This document shows, piece after piece, positions 41,929 to 55,214 of a DNA stretch of 64,000 nucleotides (the stretch's first letter is position 1; each line of letters starts with the position of its first letter). The notes beneath the pieces were generated by a model, which was given only the letters and a program-made list of their open reading frames with translations, had not been told where the DNA came from and did no database searches. Location: the NCBI GenBank assembly GCA_046328475.1, contig JAXLWN010000024.1, positions 1-64,000 of the forward strand, written 5' to 3'. The translations under genes and the position numbers were made by a program. This stretch comes from CADCWN01 sp046328475. Lineage in GTDB: Bacteria; Chloroflexota; Chloroflexia; Thermomicrobiales; CADCWN01.

Positions 41929-41957
41929 TTGACACACGTCTGGTCGGGTGCTACTAT
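41929..41957 (+). promoter_or_regulatory. rRNA operon promoter
   Basis: A perfect TTGACA (41929-41934), a 17-base spacer and TACTAT (41952-41957), the strongest promoter match in the window. It lies about 260 bases before mature 16S. The leader (41965-42219) holds no gene. A second TTGACA at 42120 lacks a -10 box at the right distance. Confidence 0.85.
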
Positions 41958-42219
41958 CTCTTTCGCGGCGCGAGACGGGCCGCGAAGTGTTCGAAGGGGT
42001 GACGAAAGGATGCAGCACAAGATGAGGTGACCAGGTCGTTTGATTACGACGATGGGAAGCTCATCCGCTGCCGTCCACCAGGGCGGCATTCGCATCTCTA
42101 TGAAGCATCAGTCGGCACCTTGACAAGGTAGAGCGTGGGATTCTTGGGTGCGGAGCCGTCATCGAACGGCGGTCGTAAACAAGTTCACTTTCGGCGCGCT
42201 TCATGCGTGTCCGATAATC

Positions 42220-43721
<1,502 letters not shown>

Positions 43722-44063
43722 TAGGGAGCGCGCCTCGGTCACCGAGGCCGCAACCAGGTCAAGCTACGTGATCGTTAGGCACTGTTGTTCGTCGCGAAGG
43801 TAGCGCCCGGCTGTGCATGCACGCCGGGGCCAGCGAAAGGGCGAGCATCCGGGAGATCCGTAGATCTTCCGCCGAACGTGTCGGTATGCGCACCCAATCC
43901 CACGCTCTACCTGTGCCAGGGTAGCGGAAGAGATCACTCTTCGTACTTTGACAATTGAGGAATAGCTGCAAAGCAGAACGAAGTATGCGCCATCACGGCC
44001 AGGAACGAGGCGTGATGGGCGATTGGCTCATGCCGCGTGTCGATAGATCTCGGCACACGGATG
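43722..44063 (+). other. 16S-23S internal transcribed spacer without tRNA
   Basis: About 340 bases. No tRNA-Ile or tRNA-Ala is found, unlike many bacterial spacers. CTTTGACAATTGAGG near 43947 resembles the pre-23S antitermination/processing region. A perfect stem CCATCACG / CGTGATGG (43992-44019) follows. Confidence 0.8.
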
Positions 44064-46970
<2,907 letters not shown>

Positions 46971-46984
46971 CGGGGCGGGCGCGA

Positions 46985-47108
46985 GTTGCCCGTGGCCGAG
47001 GGCGACACGGGCCCACCCGGTCCCATCCCGAACCCGGTCGTGAAACGTGTCAGCGCTGACGGGTACTGCGGCTCCAACGCCGTGGGAGACGTGGCCGCTG
47101 CGGGCAGC
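46985..47108 (+). rRNA. rrf: 5S ribosomal RNA
   Basis: About 120 bases. Helix I pairs AGTTGCCCG (from 46984) with CGGGCAGCT (to 47109). GGTCCCATCCCGAACCCGG and CGTGAAACG are the typical loop B and C sequences, and GGGTACTGCGG is loop E/helix IV. It follows 23S within about 20 bases. Confidence 0.92.
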
Positions 47109-47174
47109 TCACGCCCCTGACCTCCTTCCTGAACTCACTGGTGTGTTCGCTCGATTGCAGCGCCTTTGGCGCGA

Positions 47175-47249
47175 CGCGGGGTGGAGCAGCGGCAGCTCGT
47201 CGGGCTCATAACCCGAAGGTCGGCGGTTCGAATCCGTCCCCCGCTACCA
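47175..47249 (+). tRNA. tRNA-Met(CAT), initiator type
   Basis: 75 bases with an encoded CCA end. Anticodon CAT lies in GGGCTCATAACCC, whose three G-C pairs are the initiator hallmark. T-arm GGTTCGAATCC is normal. Acceptor pairing starts CGCGGGG with CCCCGCT, leaving C1 opposite U72; initiators usually have an unpaired C1-A72, so the mismatch is kept with a different base. It is co-transcribed with the rRNA operon. Confidence 0.93.
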
Positions 47250-47252
47250 AGC

Positions 47253-47294
47253 AAGAGCGCCCGGTCGATTATCGACCGGGCGCTCTTCGTTTTG
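47253..47294 (+). terminator. rRNA operon terminator
   Basis: AAGAGCGCCCGGTCGAT (47253-47269) and its exact complement (47271-47287) form a very long stem, followed by CGTTTT. It starts three bases after the tRNA. The convergent inositol-phosphatase gene ends 12 bases further on and may share it. Confidence 0.93.
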
Positions 47295-47305
47295 TCTGTT
47301 GCGGC

Positions 47306-48352
47306 CTATCCCTCGGCGGATGATTCTCCCGGAGGTGCTACGTCCTCCTCCGGTGGCTTCGTCGCCTCCTTCTTCGGCAACCAACGCCGCCAGCCGCGAT
47401 ACCCCGCCAGCGCGCCGGTGAGTGCGAGCGGCGAGTTGCGCGGCGCGATGTGCGGTGCCAGCGCCTCGGTGATCGCCCGCGAACCGACAATCACCGGCGC
47501 ACCCCACTCGCGGAGCTTGCGCGGCGCATCGGGTTTCTTGGGCAGGGGCGCAATGAAGCGATCAAGCGGCACCCAGCCCTTCCGCTCCTTGTCGTAGCGC
47601 AGCGCCACGCCCCCCGCCTCCCGAACGATCGTGATGCCACCCGCCACGTCCCAGATCTTCGGCCCGCGAAAAATCGCCCAGCCGAAGCCACCGGTTGCCA
47701 CAACGCCCATCTCATAGGCGATCGAACCGAGCGACCGTGCCTCGCCAAGTTTGCGGCGTGCTAGCTTATTCGTCTTGAACTGGAACCAGTAGCCCGGCGG
47801 CATCCCGGACGTCACGCGCCCGGAGGGCTCGGTCGCGGGATGCACTTGGATGGCGATACCGTTACGGCGTGCGCCACCGCCGTGCCGCGCGTGGAGCAGT
47901 TCATCATTCAATGGGAAGAGGATCGCACCGACGATCGGTCGTCGTCGGTGCAGCACGCCGATCGACACGGCAAAGAAAGGCAGTCGGTTGATGAAGTTGA
48001 TCGTCCCGTCGATCGGATCGACGATCCACTCGAACTCCGCCTCACCCTCGGGATCCTGCCCCTCTTCCCCGAGCACGCGGTGCTCCGGAAAGCGGGCCGC
48101 GACGGCCGCCGTCAGGTGCGCTTCGACCGCCTTATCGGCCTCGGTCACCGGGTCGCGTTTCTGCTTGTCCTTGTACTCAATTTCCAGCGGCCCGGCATAG
48201 CGCTCGAGTACGATCTTGCCCGCCTCGCGGATGAACTCGCACGCCGCCAGCTCGATCGCGTGCAGCGTCTCCTCGCTGGGAAACGGGAGCTCTGCGGCTT
48301 GCTCATCCGCCGAAGCCACCGTCTTCGTCGGCTCTTCTGCGCTAATCGTCAT
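47306..48352 (-). CDS. Inositol monophosphatase family protein
   Basis: A 348-residue Mg2+-dependent phosphatase. The metal site is visible: LGEEGQ, WIVDPIDGTINFINRLPFFAVSIG (D-P-I-D-G-T) and the C-terminal WDVAGGITIVREAGG. DPVTEADKAVE is the first-helix motif. It may act on inositol-1-phosphate, a nucleotide (CysQ-like) or histidinol phosphate; the last would complement the his genes in this window but is not shown. The catalytic domain ends near residue 290. A Pro/Glu-rich tail of about 50 residues is unusual. ATG 48352 follows GGGGAAC. Confidence 0.9.
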   Translation of the reverse strand: MTISAEEPTKTVASADEQAAELPFPSEETLHAIELAACEFIREAGKIVLERYAGPLEIEYKDKQKRDPVTEADKAVEAHLTAAVAARFPEHRVLGEEGQDPEGEAEFEWIVDPIDGTINFINRLPFFAVSIGVLHRRRPIVGAILFPLNDELLHARHGGGARRNGIAIQVHPATEPSGRVTSGMPPGYWFQFKTNKLARRKLGEARSLGSIAYEMGVVATGGFGWAIFRGPKIWDVAGGITIVREAGGVALRYDKERKGWVPLDRFIAPLPKKPDAPRKLREWGAPVIVGSRAITEALAPHIAPRNSPLALTGALAGYRGWRRWLPKKEATKPPEEDVAPPGESSAEG

Positions 48353-48391
48353 GTTCCCCGCGTCGTCGCTAACCCGAGATCCCCACACGCC

Positions 48392-48976
48392 TCAGCGCGC
48401 CATGCTGACCCCTTCGACTTCCTCGCAGGTCCCCTGCTCAACGTCGAAGATGCGGCGGCGCTGCACGCGCAGATCGGCACCGAGGACGTGAATCGAGAGG
48501 CCATCCTCCGCGCCCAGCACCTCGATGCGGTGAATGTCGTTGGGGGGCAGCAGCGGGTAGGTCGCGCCGTGGGTCAGCACCGCGTCCTCCACCAACTCGA
48601 CCTTGCAGACACCCGGCGTCGCGCCATCGTCCTTGCGGTTGTAACGCGTGGTGCGCTGCTCGCCTGAGTAGACCCCAATAATCCCCCAGGTCACATGGTC
48701 GTGCGTCGGCGTCGGATAGCCCGGCCGGAAGAGCACACCGTAGACATTCAGCGAGCCATCCTCATTCTTATAGTAGGCAAATCCTGGCCGACCACCATCC
48801 ACAACCGTGGCGTACTGCGGATCGGTCCAACCCGGCCCGTCGAGGGCCTTCTTCAGCAGCGGCTCCAGTTGACCAACCGCCGCCGCGCGATCCTTGATGC
48901 CGCCCTCGACCTCCATAATCCGCCGCGCGTCCTCCACAAAGTCCGCGATCCCGTATGCGGTCGTCGCCTGGCTCAT
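48392..48976 (-). CDS. Cysteine-dioxygenase-like cupin protein
   Basis: A 194-residue cupin. The metal motif is PTPTHDHVTWGIIGVYSGEQ (H-x-H plus downstream residues) near residue 90, with a second His in PNDIHRIEVLG near 148. The GVLFRPGYPTPTHDH pattern is typical of the predicted metal-dependent enzymes related to cysteine dioxygenase and 3-mercaptopropionate dioxygenase. It would oxidise a thiol using Fe(II) and O2. ATG 48976 follows AGAGGTGAG. It is followed by the inositol phosphatase gene 39 bases on, probably one transcript. Confidence 0.85.
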   Translation of the reverse strand: MSQATTAYGIADFVEDARRIMEVEGGIKDRAAAVGQLEPLLKKALDGPGWTDPQYATVVDGGRPGFAYYKNEDGSLNVYGVLFRPGYPTPTHDHVTWGIIGVYSGEQRTTRYNRKDDGATPGVCKVELVEDAVLTHGATYPLLPPNDIHRIEVLGAEDGLSIHVLGADLRVQRRRIFDVEQGTCEEVEGVSMAR

Positions 48977-49122
48977 CGCTCACCTCTCATGTCCACGTCT
49001 GTCGGCGAATCGCTGTTCCCCGTCCGCCCCACGGTGATAGTACCACGCTGGCGGCGCTGCCTGAGCAACGTAGGCTCGCCCCGCACCATTCCCCAAACAC
49101 CCGCAAGGCCGAAATTGCGCGC

Positions 49123-49545
49123 TACAATGCGCATCTGTTACACTCCGTCAAAGTTGAATACAGCAATCGCGTTGACGGAGAGAGTAACTGCGACGAAGTC
49201 GTCAGCGAGGGGCTAGCAAAGGTGCAAGTAGCCCCCGACAGGACCGCAGCGAAGTTCACTCCCGAGCCGAACGGGGAAAGACGGAATGTAGAATGACGAA
49301 TGGAGAATGGAGAATGGGCTTCTCATGGTTGCCCGACTCTCATTCTCAATTCTTCATTCTCAATTCTCCATTCCGTCAGTAGTCGTCTCTGGTCCGCTCC
49401 TCCATTATCGGGAGCACGCCCCCACGAGCGCCGTGGCCTCGTGGGCGGCGACTGAGTTGATCGCGCCAAGGCGATCAAACAGGGTGGTACCGCGTGGTCG
49501 CCCCTCGCCCCTGTGCGAGTGGGCGCTTTTGTTTGCCTGTGGGCA
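49123..49545 (+). promoter_or_regulatory. T-box riboswitch (Phe) upstream of pheST
   Basis: A -10 box TACAAT at 49123-49128 is followed by a T-box leader. Stem I has the AGTA bulge at 49183-49186, GCGAGGGG and the apical GGTGCAAG near 49221, and a specifier TTC (Phe) at 49255-49257 in GAAGTTCACTC. The T-box sequence AGGGTGGTACCGCG lies at 49481-49494, and a terminator hairpin (CGCCCCTCGC / GCGAGTGGGCG) with TTTT ends near 49530. Uncharged tRNA-Phe should stabilise the antiterminator and switch on pheS. A GAATGGA-type inverted repeat (49280-49376) is inserted between stem I and the antiterminator. Confidence 0.92.
49280..49376. repeat. Inverted tandem-heptamer repeat inside the T-box leader, unit GAATGGA
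   Basis: GAATGTAGAATGACGAATGG and GAATGGA units (49284-49318) face TCTCATTCTCAATTCTTCAT and more (49338-49376). The element stands where stems II/III of a T-box normally lie. Confidence 0.88.
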
Positions 49546-49565
49546 GGCTGGCCGGGGAGGTTGGG

Positions 49566-50642
49566 ATGTCAAGCGGTGCGAGCGGCATGGAGCAAATCGC
49601 CGCGATCGAGCGGGAAGCGCTCGAACACCTGGATGCGGCGAACGACGAGACGACCCTGGAATCCTGGTTCCGCGCCTACCTGGGGCGGCGCGACGGCAAG
49701 CTGAGCGGTTTGCTCCGCCAGATGGGACAGATCGATCAGGCGGATCGCCCTCGCTTCGGCGCATCGGTCAACGAGGCGAAAGATCGCGTCACGGTCGCCT
49801 ATGAGGCGCGCAAGACCGTGCTGGGTGAGGTCGCGCTGGCGGAACGGCTCGCGGCCGAGGCGGTGGACATCACCCTGCCCGGTCGGCCGGTCGAGACCGG
49901 CACGTTGCACCCGACGACGCTGATGACGCGCGAGTTGAGCGCGATCTTCGCGCTGATGGGCTATCAGACGCTCGAAGGGCCGGAGGTCGAGCAGGCGCGC
50001 TACAACTTCGATTACCTCAATATCCCGAAGAACCACCCCGCGCGCGACCGCTGGGACACCTTCTGGGTCGACTCCGGCCAGAAGACCGACGAGGACCAGA
50101 TCGTGCTGCGCACGCACACCTCGCCGATGCAGGCGCGCACAATGCTGAAGCAGGACCCGCCCGTGCGCGTGGTCGTCCCCGGTCGCTGCTACCGCTACGA
50201 GGCGACCGATGCCTCGCACGAGGCGATCTTCTTCCAGCTCGAAGGGCTGGCGGTGGACAAGGGCATCACCATGGCCGACCTGAAGGGGACGCTGACCGAA
50301 ATGGCGCGGCAACTCTTCGGCTCCTCCACCAAGGTGCGCTTCCGTTGCGACTTCTTCCCCTTCGTCGAGCCGGGGGTGGACTTCTCCGCCACCTGCCCGG
50401 TCTGCGGCGGGCGCGGCTGCCGCACCTGCAAGCAGACCGGCTGGCTGGAAGTCGGCGGCGCGGGCATGGTCCACCCGAACGTGCTGCGCAACGTCGGCTA
50501 CGACCCCGACAAGTACAGCGGCTTCGCCTTCGGCCTCGGGATCGAGCGGATCGTGATGATCAAATACGGCATCGACGACATCCGCAACTTCTACGCGAAC
50601 GATCTCCGATTCCTGGGACAGTTCGCCGGAACGAGGATTTAG
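49566..50642 (+). CDS. pheS: Phenylalanyl-tRNA synthetase, alpha subunit
   Basis: A 358-residue class II synthetase subunit. Motif 1 region MTRELSAIFALMGYQTLEGPEVE, motif 2 RVVVPGRCYRYEATDASHEAIFFQLEG and motif 3 GFAFGLGIERIVMIKYGI are all present. A CPVCGGRGCRTCKQTGW insertion, common in Firmicutes-type PheS, lies before the HPNVL block. The N-terminal helical arm (residues 10-90) binds tRNA. ATG 49566 follows GGGAGG. It is controlled by the T-box just upstream. Confidence 0.96.
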   Translation: MSSGASGMEQIAAIEREALEHLDAANDETTLESWFRAYLGRRDGKLSGLLRQMGQIDQADRPRFGASVNEAKDRVTVAYEARKTVLGEVALAERLAAEAVDITLPGRPVETGTLHPTTLMTRELSAIFALMGYQTLEGPEVEQARYNFDYLNIPKNHPARDRWDTFWVDSGQKTDEDQIVLRTHTSPMQARTMLKQDPPVRVVVPGRCYRYEATDASHEAIFFQLEGLAVDKGITMADLKGTLTEMARQLFGSSTKVRFRCDFFPFVEPGVDFSATCPVCGGRGCRTCKQTGWLEVGGAGMVHPNVLRNVGYDPDKYSGFAFGLGIERIVMIKYGIDDIRNFYANDLRFLGQFAGTRI

Positions 50643-50645
50643 CGG

Positions 50646-50736
50646 AGTTTAAGATTCAAAGGTTGGAAGGTTGCAAAGTTCAAAGGTTCGCATGTTAGTC
50701 GAACTTTCGAACTTTCGAACTTTCAAACCGGAACCT
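50646..50736. repeat. Inverted tandem-octamer repeat, unit GAACTTTC
   Basis: Degenerate AAAGGTTC-like units (50650-50690) face three clean GAACTTTC units (50700-50724). It fills the pheS-pheT gap, starting four bases after the pheS stop and ending shortly before the GGGAG of pheT. Confidence 0.85.
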
Positions 50737-50761
50737 GTGAACCGATCGAAGGGAGACACTC

Positions 50762-53241
50762 GTGAAAGTTCCGCTATCCTGGCTGAAGGATTTCGTCGAT
50801 GTCGAAATGGCACCGCGCGAGCTAGCGGCGCGGTTGACGCTGGCGGGTGTCGAAGTTGAGTCGCTGCACAGCATTGGGGACGACTGGGACAAGGTCTACG
50901 TCGGGCACGTCGAGTCGGTCGAGCGGCACCCGAACGCCGACCGGCTGAACCTGGCCCGCGTCGTGGCCGGGGAGCACCACCTGACGGTGGTGACCGGCGC
51001 ACCGAACATCGCACAGGGGCAGAACGTGGCCCTGGCGCTGGTCGGTGCGGAGCTATGGGACGGCCATTCCGAAGAGAAGAAGCGCCTGAAGCTGAAGGCG
51101 AGCAGCATCCGTGGTGTGCCGAGCGAGGGCATGGTCTGCTCCGAGAAGGAGCTTGGCCTCTCGGACGAGCACGAGGGGATCATGGTCTTGCCGGAGGACG
51201 CGCCGGTCGGTGCGCCCTGCGCGACTACCTCGGCGACGCGGTCTTCGAACTGGAGATCACCCCCAACCTCGTCCACGACTTCTCCGTGGTCGGCGTCGCG
51301 CGCGAAGTCTCCGCGCTGACGAAGCAGCCCCTCCACGCGCCGCAGGTAACACCACTGCCGCAGCCCGACGCCAGCTCGGCCGACCTCGACGGTGGCCCGC
51401 TGATCGTCGTGGAGGACCCCGATCTCTGCCCGCGCTACGTCGCGGTGGTGGTCGAAGGGGTGAAGGTCGCCGAGTCGCCCGAGTGGCTGAAGCGGCGACT
51501 GACGGCGGCTGGCCAGCGCCCGATCAACAACATCGCCGACATCACCAACTACGTGATGCTCGAATACGGTCAGCCGCAGCACGCCTTCGACCGCGACAAG
51601 CTCACCGGTGGGCGAATCATCGTGCGCCGCGCCGACAACGGCGAGCAGATGGAGACGCTCGATCACACCATGCGCACCCTCGACGATCGGATGCTCACCA
51701 TCTCCGACGGCAACCGCAAAGCGGTCGGCCTGGCCGGGGTGATGGGCGGCCTGGAGTCGGAGATCGGCGACGACACCACGAACGTGCTGCTGGAATCGGC
51801 CAACTTCAACATGTACTCCTCGCGCCACACCTTCCAGACCCTGAAGTTGCCCACCGACGCCGCCGTGCGCTTCGGTCGCGGCCTCGACCCCGCCCTGGCC
51901 TGGCCCGCCGCCGAGCGCGCGGTGCAACTGATGCTCGAACTCTGCCCCGGCGCGCGGGTGACGGCCGTGGCCGATGTCTACCCGAACCCGGTGCAGGATC
52001 GTCTCGTCGTGCTGCCGCACGCGGAGATCCAGCGGCTGCTCGGCGTCACCTATCCCCCGGCCGAGGTGATCGAGGTGCTGGGGCGGCTGGAACTGCACGC
52101 CACCTACGACGAGTCGGGCGCGGAGCCGGTCTTCCGCGTAACCGTGCCGACCTGGCGGCAGGACATCACGCAGAAGGCCGATCTGGTCGAGGAGATCATC
52201 CGCATCATCGGCTACGACACGCTGCCGACAACCCTGCCGGAAGGCAAGACCGTCGAGCCGCAGCGCGATCCGCTGCGCCAGTTCGTGGACGAGGTGCGCG
52301 ACATCCTCGCCGCCAGCGGCCTGCACGAGATCATCTGCTACTCGCTCACCGACGAGCCGACCATCGACAAGCTCTCCGCGCAGGGCACCTGGGTCACCTG
52401 GTGGGAGGGGCACCGCCCGTCGTTCGATTCGACCCGGCTGGTGAACACGCTCCGCAGCGACTGGGCGATGCTGCGCCCCACCTTGATGGCGAGCGCGCTG
52501 CAAACGCTGGCGGAGAACCTCAAGTACCAGCCCGCCGCGCGCCTCTTCGAGGCCCGACCGATCTACTTCCCGCGCAGCGTCGGCGAACTGCCGAAAGAGA
52601 CGCTGATGCTCTCGATCGCGCTGGCGGGCGAGCGCCAGGGGCGCGGCCTGCACACCGCCAGCGGTGCCGCCGGTGCCTCGCTCGACTTCTTCGACCTGAA
52701 GGGGGCCATCGAGGCGCTCGTTGCGCGGCTGGGGCTGACGCGCGTCACCTTCACCCGCAGCGACTACGGCGCGTTCCATCCCGGCCGCGCCGCCGAACTG
52801 CGGGTTGGCGGCGACGTGATCGGCGTTTTCGGCGAAGTCCACCCGAAGGTCGCCGCCAACTTCGGCATCACCGCCGAGCGGACGATGCTGGCCGAACTCG
52901 ACCTGGAGGCACTGGCCGCGAAGGCCGCCGCGCGCCCCCCGATCCAGAGCGTGCCGCGCTTCCAGGCAACGGTACAGGACTTCGCGGTGGTGGTGGACGA
53001 AGCCACACCGGTCGGCACGGTGCAGGAGACGATCCTCTCCGCCGCCAGGCCGCTCGCCACGTCGGCGCGACTCTTCGATGTCTACCGGGGCGAGCAGATT
53101 CCCGTTGGCAAGAAGAGCCTCGCCTTCGAGGTCGTGTTCAGCCTGCCCGACGGGGCGATTCCCGACGACGAACTCGCGCGCATGCGCCAGAAGATCGCCT
53201 ACTCGCTCGAACGACGGCTGGACGCCGCGCTTCGCGCGTAG
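50762..53241 (+). CDS. pheT: Phenylalanyl-tRNA synthetase, beta subunit (apparent frameshift)
   Basis: About 826 residues. An EMAP/tRNA-binding domain (residues 40-150, VGHVESVERHPNADRLNLARV), B3/B4 editing domain (RPINNIADITNYVMLEYGQPQHAFD), B5 domain, the catalytic-like core (VPTWRQDI, RPTLMASALQTLAENL) and a C-terminal anticodon-binding FDX domain (PRFQATVQDFAVVVDEATPVG) are all present. One C is missing from the CCC run at 51215-51217; restoring it gives VGAPLRDYLGDAVFELEITPN. As pheT is normally essential and single-copy, a read error is far more likely than inactivation. The start is a GTG after GGGAG. Confidence 0.93.
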
Positions 53242-53247
53242 TGAACC

Positions 53248-53316
53248 GTGGACAGGAGACCGTGGACCGTGGGCGGAAAGATGCTCTCCGCCCACGGTCC
53301 ACGGTCTCCTGTCCAC
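53248..53316. repeat. Perfect 29-bp inverted repeat, unit CCGTGGA
   Basis: Arms 53248-53276 and 53288-53316 are exact complements and contain the heptamer pair CCGTGGACCGTGGG, with an 11-base loop. It begins six bases after the pheT stop. There is no T-tract after it. Confidence 0.92.
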
Positions 53317-53380
53317 CGCCTATCGTCGCAGGTACAATGCGGCAATTGCTGGCGACAACCTGCCCCTGGAGGTGGCGTCG

Positions 53381-53863
53381 GTGAGATTTCGCAACACCGC
53401 GACATCGCAATACACCGCATCACCGGACCCGAGCACAGCGCGGCTCTCGCTCGCCCGGTTGGTCGTGCTGGTCGTCGGCTTGCTCTCGCTGATCGCTTTC
53501 GGCACCATCGGCGTGGTCGTCACCAGGAACATCCCGCCCGACACCAGCAGTACGGCGGCCCTCTCAATCGAGCGCGACGACTGGCACGGGGTGCCGCTCT
53601 GTCCCTGCGCGACGTTCCTGCGTAATCTCACCCCGGATTCGAGCCAGTACACCGTCACCGCCGATGCCGCAACGGTCACTGCCTGGTTCGAGCGCGAATG
53701 GCCCCAGATCGGCCTCACCTATCGCGAGACTTCCGCCCGCAATGGCACAACCTTCCGCCTCTTCGAAACCAAGAACCACATCTTCGGCTACACCATCTTC
53801 GGCTACAACGTCACCGAGACCAGCCCCGGCAACTGCACCGTCACCCTCATCCGCGACTACTGA
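53381..53863 (+). CDS. Membrane-anchored protein of unknown function
   Basis: A 160-residue protein with one N-terminal membrane segment (about residues 27-50, LSLARLVVLVVGLLSLIAFGTIGVVV) and an exported C-terminal domain. That domain has a CPCATF pair and a later lone Cys, and strand-rich sequence (TTFRLFETKNHIFGYTIFGYNV). The family is not recognised. The GTG at 53381 has GGAGGT upstream. It is followed by a 12-base direct repeat (CTGACACCTCCA twice, from 53860). Confidence 0.65.
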   Translation: MRFRNTATSQYTASPDPSTARLSLARLVVLVVGLLSLIAFGTIGVVVTRNIPPDTSSTAALSIERDDWHGVPLCPCATFLRNLTPDSSQYTVTADAATVTAWFEREWPQIGLTYRETSARNGTTFRLFETKNHIFGYTIFGYNVTETSPGNCTVTLIRDY

Positions 53864-54011
53864 CACCTCCACTGACACCTCCACTTTCCCGCGCCGCCCG
53901 TCCAGGGTATGCTGACGCCGGACGGTGCTCAACTCTATCCCAGAGCCTTTGCCACTGTCTGGGCGCGACCATTGTTAGGCCGACGTTGCCGACGATGACG
54001 AAGAGGAGCCG

Positions 54012-55133
54012 ATGAAAATCACCGACATCCAGACCTTCCAGCTGGCCGGACCGGAGATCCCCCGCCCGCTCAAGCCCGCCTGGGCCGGGGGCATCATGCA
54101 GACGCGCATGGGCGGCACCGTGGTCAAAGTCTTCACCGACGAAGGAATCGTCGGGCTCGGGTCGCCCGGTTACGCCTCCGCGCCGGTGATCGAGAACTTC
54201 ATCAAGCCGCAACTGATCGGCAAGGACCCGTTCGCCCTGGAACAGTTCGCACGCATCTTTCGTGGCGCTGGCGCGGCCTGGGGCATCGAGATGGCCCTCT
54301 GGGACATCATCGGCAAGGCCTGCAACGTGCCGGTCTACAAGCTCTGGGGCGGCTTCCGCGACCGCGTCCCGGCCTACGCCTCCTGCATCGAGTGCCAGTC
54401 GCCCGCGCAGCGTGCCGAGAACATCGCCGGCATTAAAGCGGCGGGCTGGCGCGCGACCAAGCTGCGCATCCACGACTGGACGATCAAGGAGGATATCGCG
54501 CAGGTCGAGGCGGTGCGCCGCGCGGTCGGCGACGACTTCACCATCCTGGTGGACGCCAACCAGGCGCAGCAGCCCGGCACGCCGCAGCCGGAGGAAGGCC
54601 CGGTCTGGACCTACGAGCGGGCGCTGAAGACGGCGCGCGAGTTGGAGCAGCTCGATGTCTACTGGCTGGAAGAACCGCTCGATCGCTACAACTTCGAGGA
54701 TCTGACGAAGCTCTGCGCGGCGGTCGAGATCCTGATCGCGGGCGGCGAGAACAATCGCGGTCTGCACGAGTATCGCTGGCTCGTCGAGAAGAATTGCTAC
54801 GACGTGCTCCAGCCCGAGGCGATGGTCGGCGAGACGATGACGCAGATCCGCAAGGCCTGCGCCTACGCCGAGATGCACCACAAGCGCGTCGCGCCGCACC
54901 ACGGCGGCGGCGGCCTCGGCTTCGTGGCGCACCTGCACCTCTGCGCGGCCGTCCCCAACTGCGACTTCGTCGAAGTCTTCCACGAGTCCGACAGCCTGAC
55001 CAGCGACTGGTTCCAGTGGTACCTGACCGAGCCAATCCCGCTCGATCCCACCGACGGCTGCATGGCCGTGCCCCAGAAGCCGGGGCTGGGCGTGGAGATC
55101 GACGAGGAGAAGCTGCAGCGCTACAAGGTCTGA
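54012..55133 (+). CDS. Mandelate racemase/muconate lactonizing enzyme family (enolase superfamily)
   Basis: A 373-residue enolase-superfamily enzyme. The N-terminal capping domain is residues 1-115. The barrel shows the second-strand Lys in TKLRIHDW, metal ligands LVDANQA, WLEEPL and AGGENN, and HHGGGGLG near the end. The second-strand motif is K-x-R, not the K-x-K of the MLE subgroup, which favours a sugar-acid dehydratase. It is flanked by a Gfo/Idh/MocA dehydrogenase, an amidohydrolase and a lactonase, so sugar-acid catabolism is plausible. The exact substrate is unknown. Confidence 0.9.
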   Translation: MKITDIQTFQLAGPEIPRPLKPAWAGGIMQTRMGGTVVKVFTDEGIVGLGSPGYASAPVIENFIKPQLIGKDPFALEQFARIFRGAGAAWGIEMALWDIIGKACNVPVYKLWGGFRDRVPAYASCIECQSPAQRAENIAGIKAAGWRATKLRIHDWTIKEDIAQVEAVRRAVGDDFTILVDANQAQQPGTPQPEEGPVWTYERALKTARELEQLDVYWLEEPLDRYNFEDLTKLCAAVEILIAGGENNRGLHEYRWLVEKNCYDVLQPEAMVGETMTQIRKACAYAEMHHKRVAPHHGGGGLGFVAHLHLCAAVPNCDFVEVFHESDSLTSDWFQWYLTEPIPLDPTDGCMAVPQKPGLGVEIDEEKLQRYKV

Positions 55134-55140
55134 TGGGGCG

Positions 55141-55210
55141 GTGCGTCAGTGAGTCCGTGCGTCCGTGAATCAGATTTCTGACATACCGACGCACGGACTC
55201 ACTGACGCAC
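55141..55210. repeat. Perfect 23-bp inverted repeat, unit GTCCGTGC
   Basis: Arms 55141-55163 and 55188-55210 are exact complements (GTGCGTCAGTGAGTCCGTGC...), with a 24-base loop, between two convergent genes. A related 3' arm (GACGCACC units) is at 57697-57724, and a decayed copy at 31545. Confidence 0.92.
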
Positions 55211-55214
55211 TGGA

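Noticed and set aside
42120..42150. Second rRNA promoter at TTGACA 42120
   Set aside because: No acceptable -10 box at 16-19 bases; the promoter at 41929-41957 is complete.
50896..53316. 806-codon open frame antisense to pheT
   Set aside because: It mirrors the codon structure of pheT, which has clear family motifs on the other strand; high GC keeps antisense frames open.
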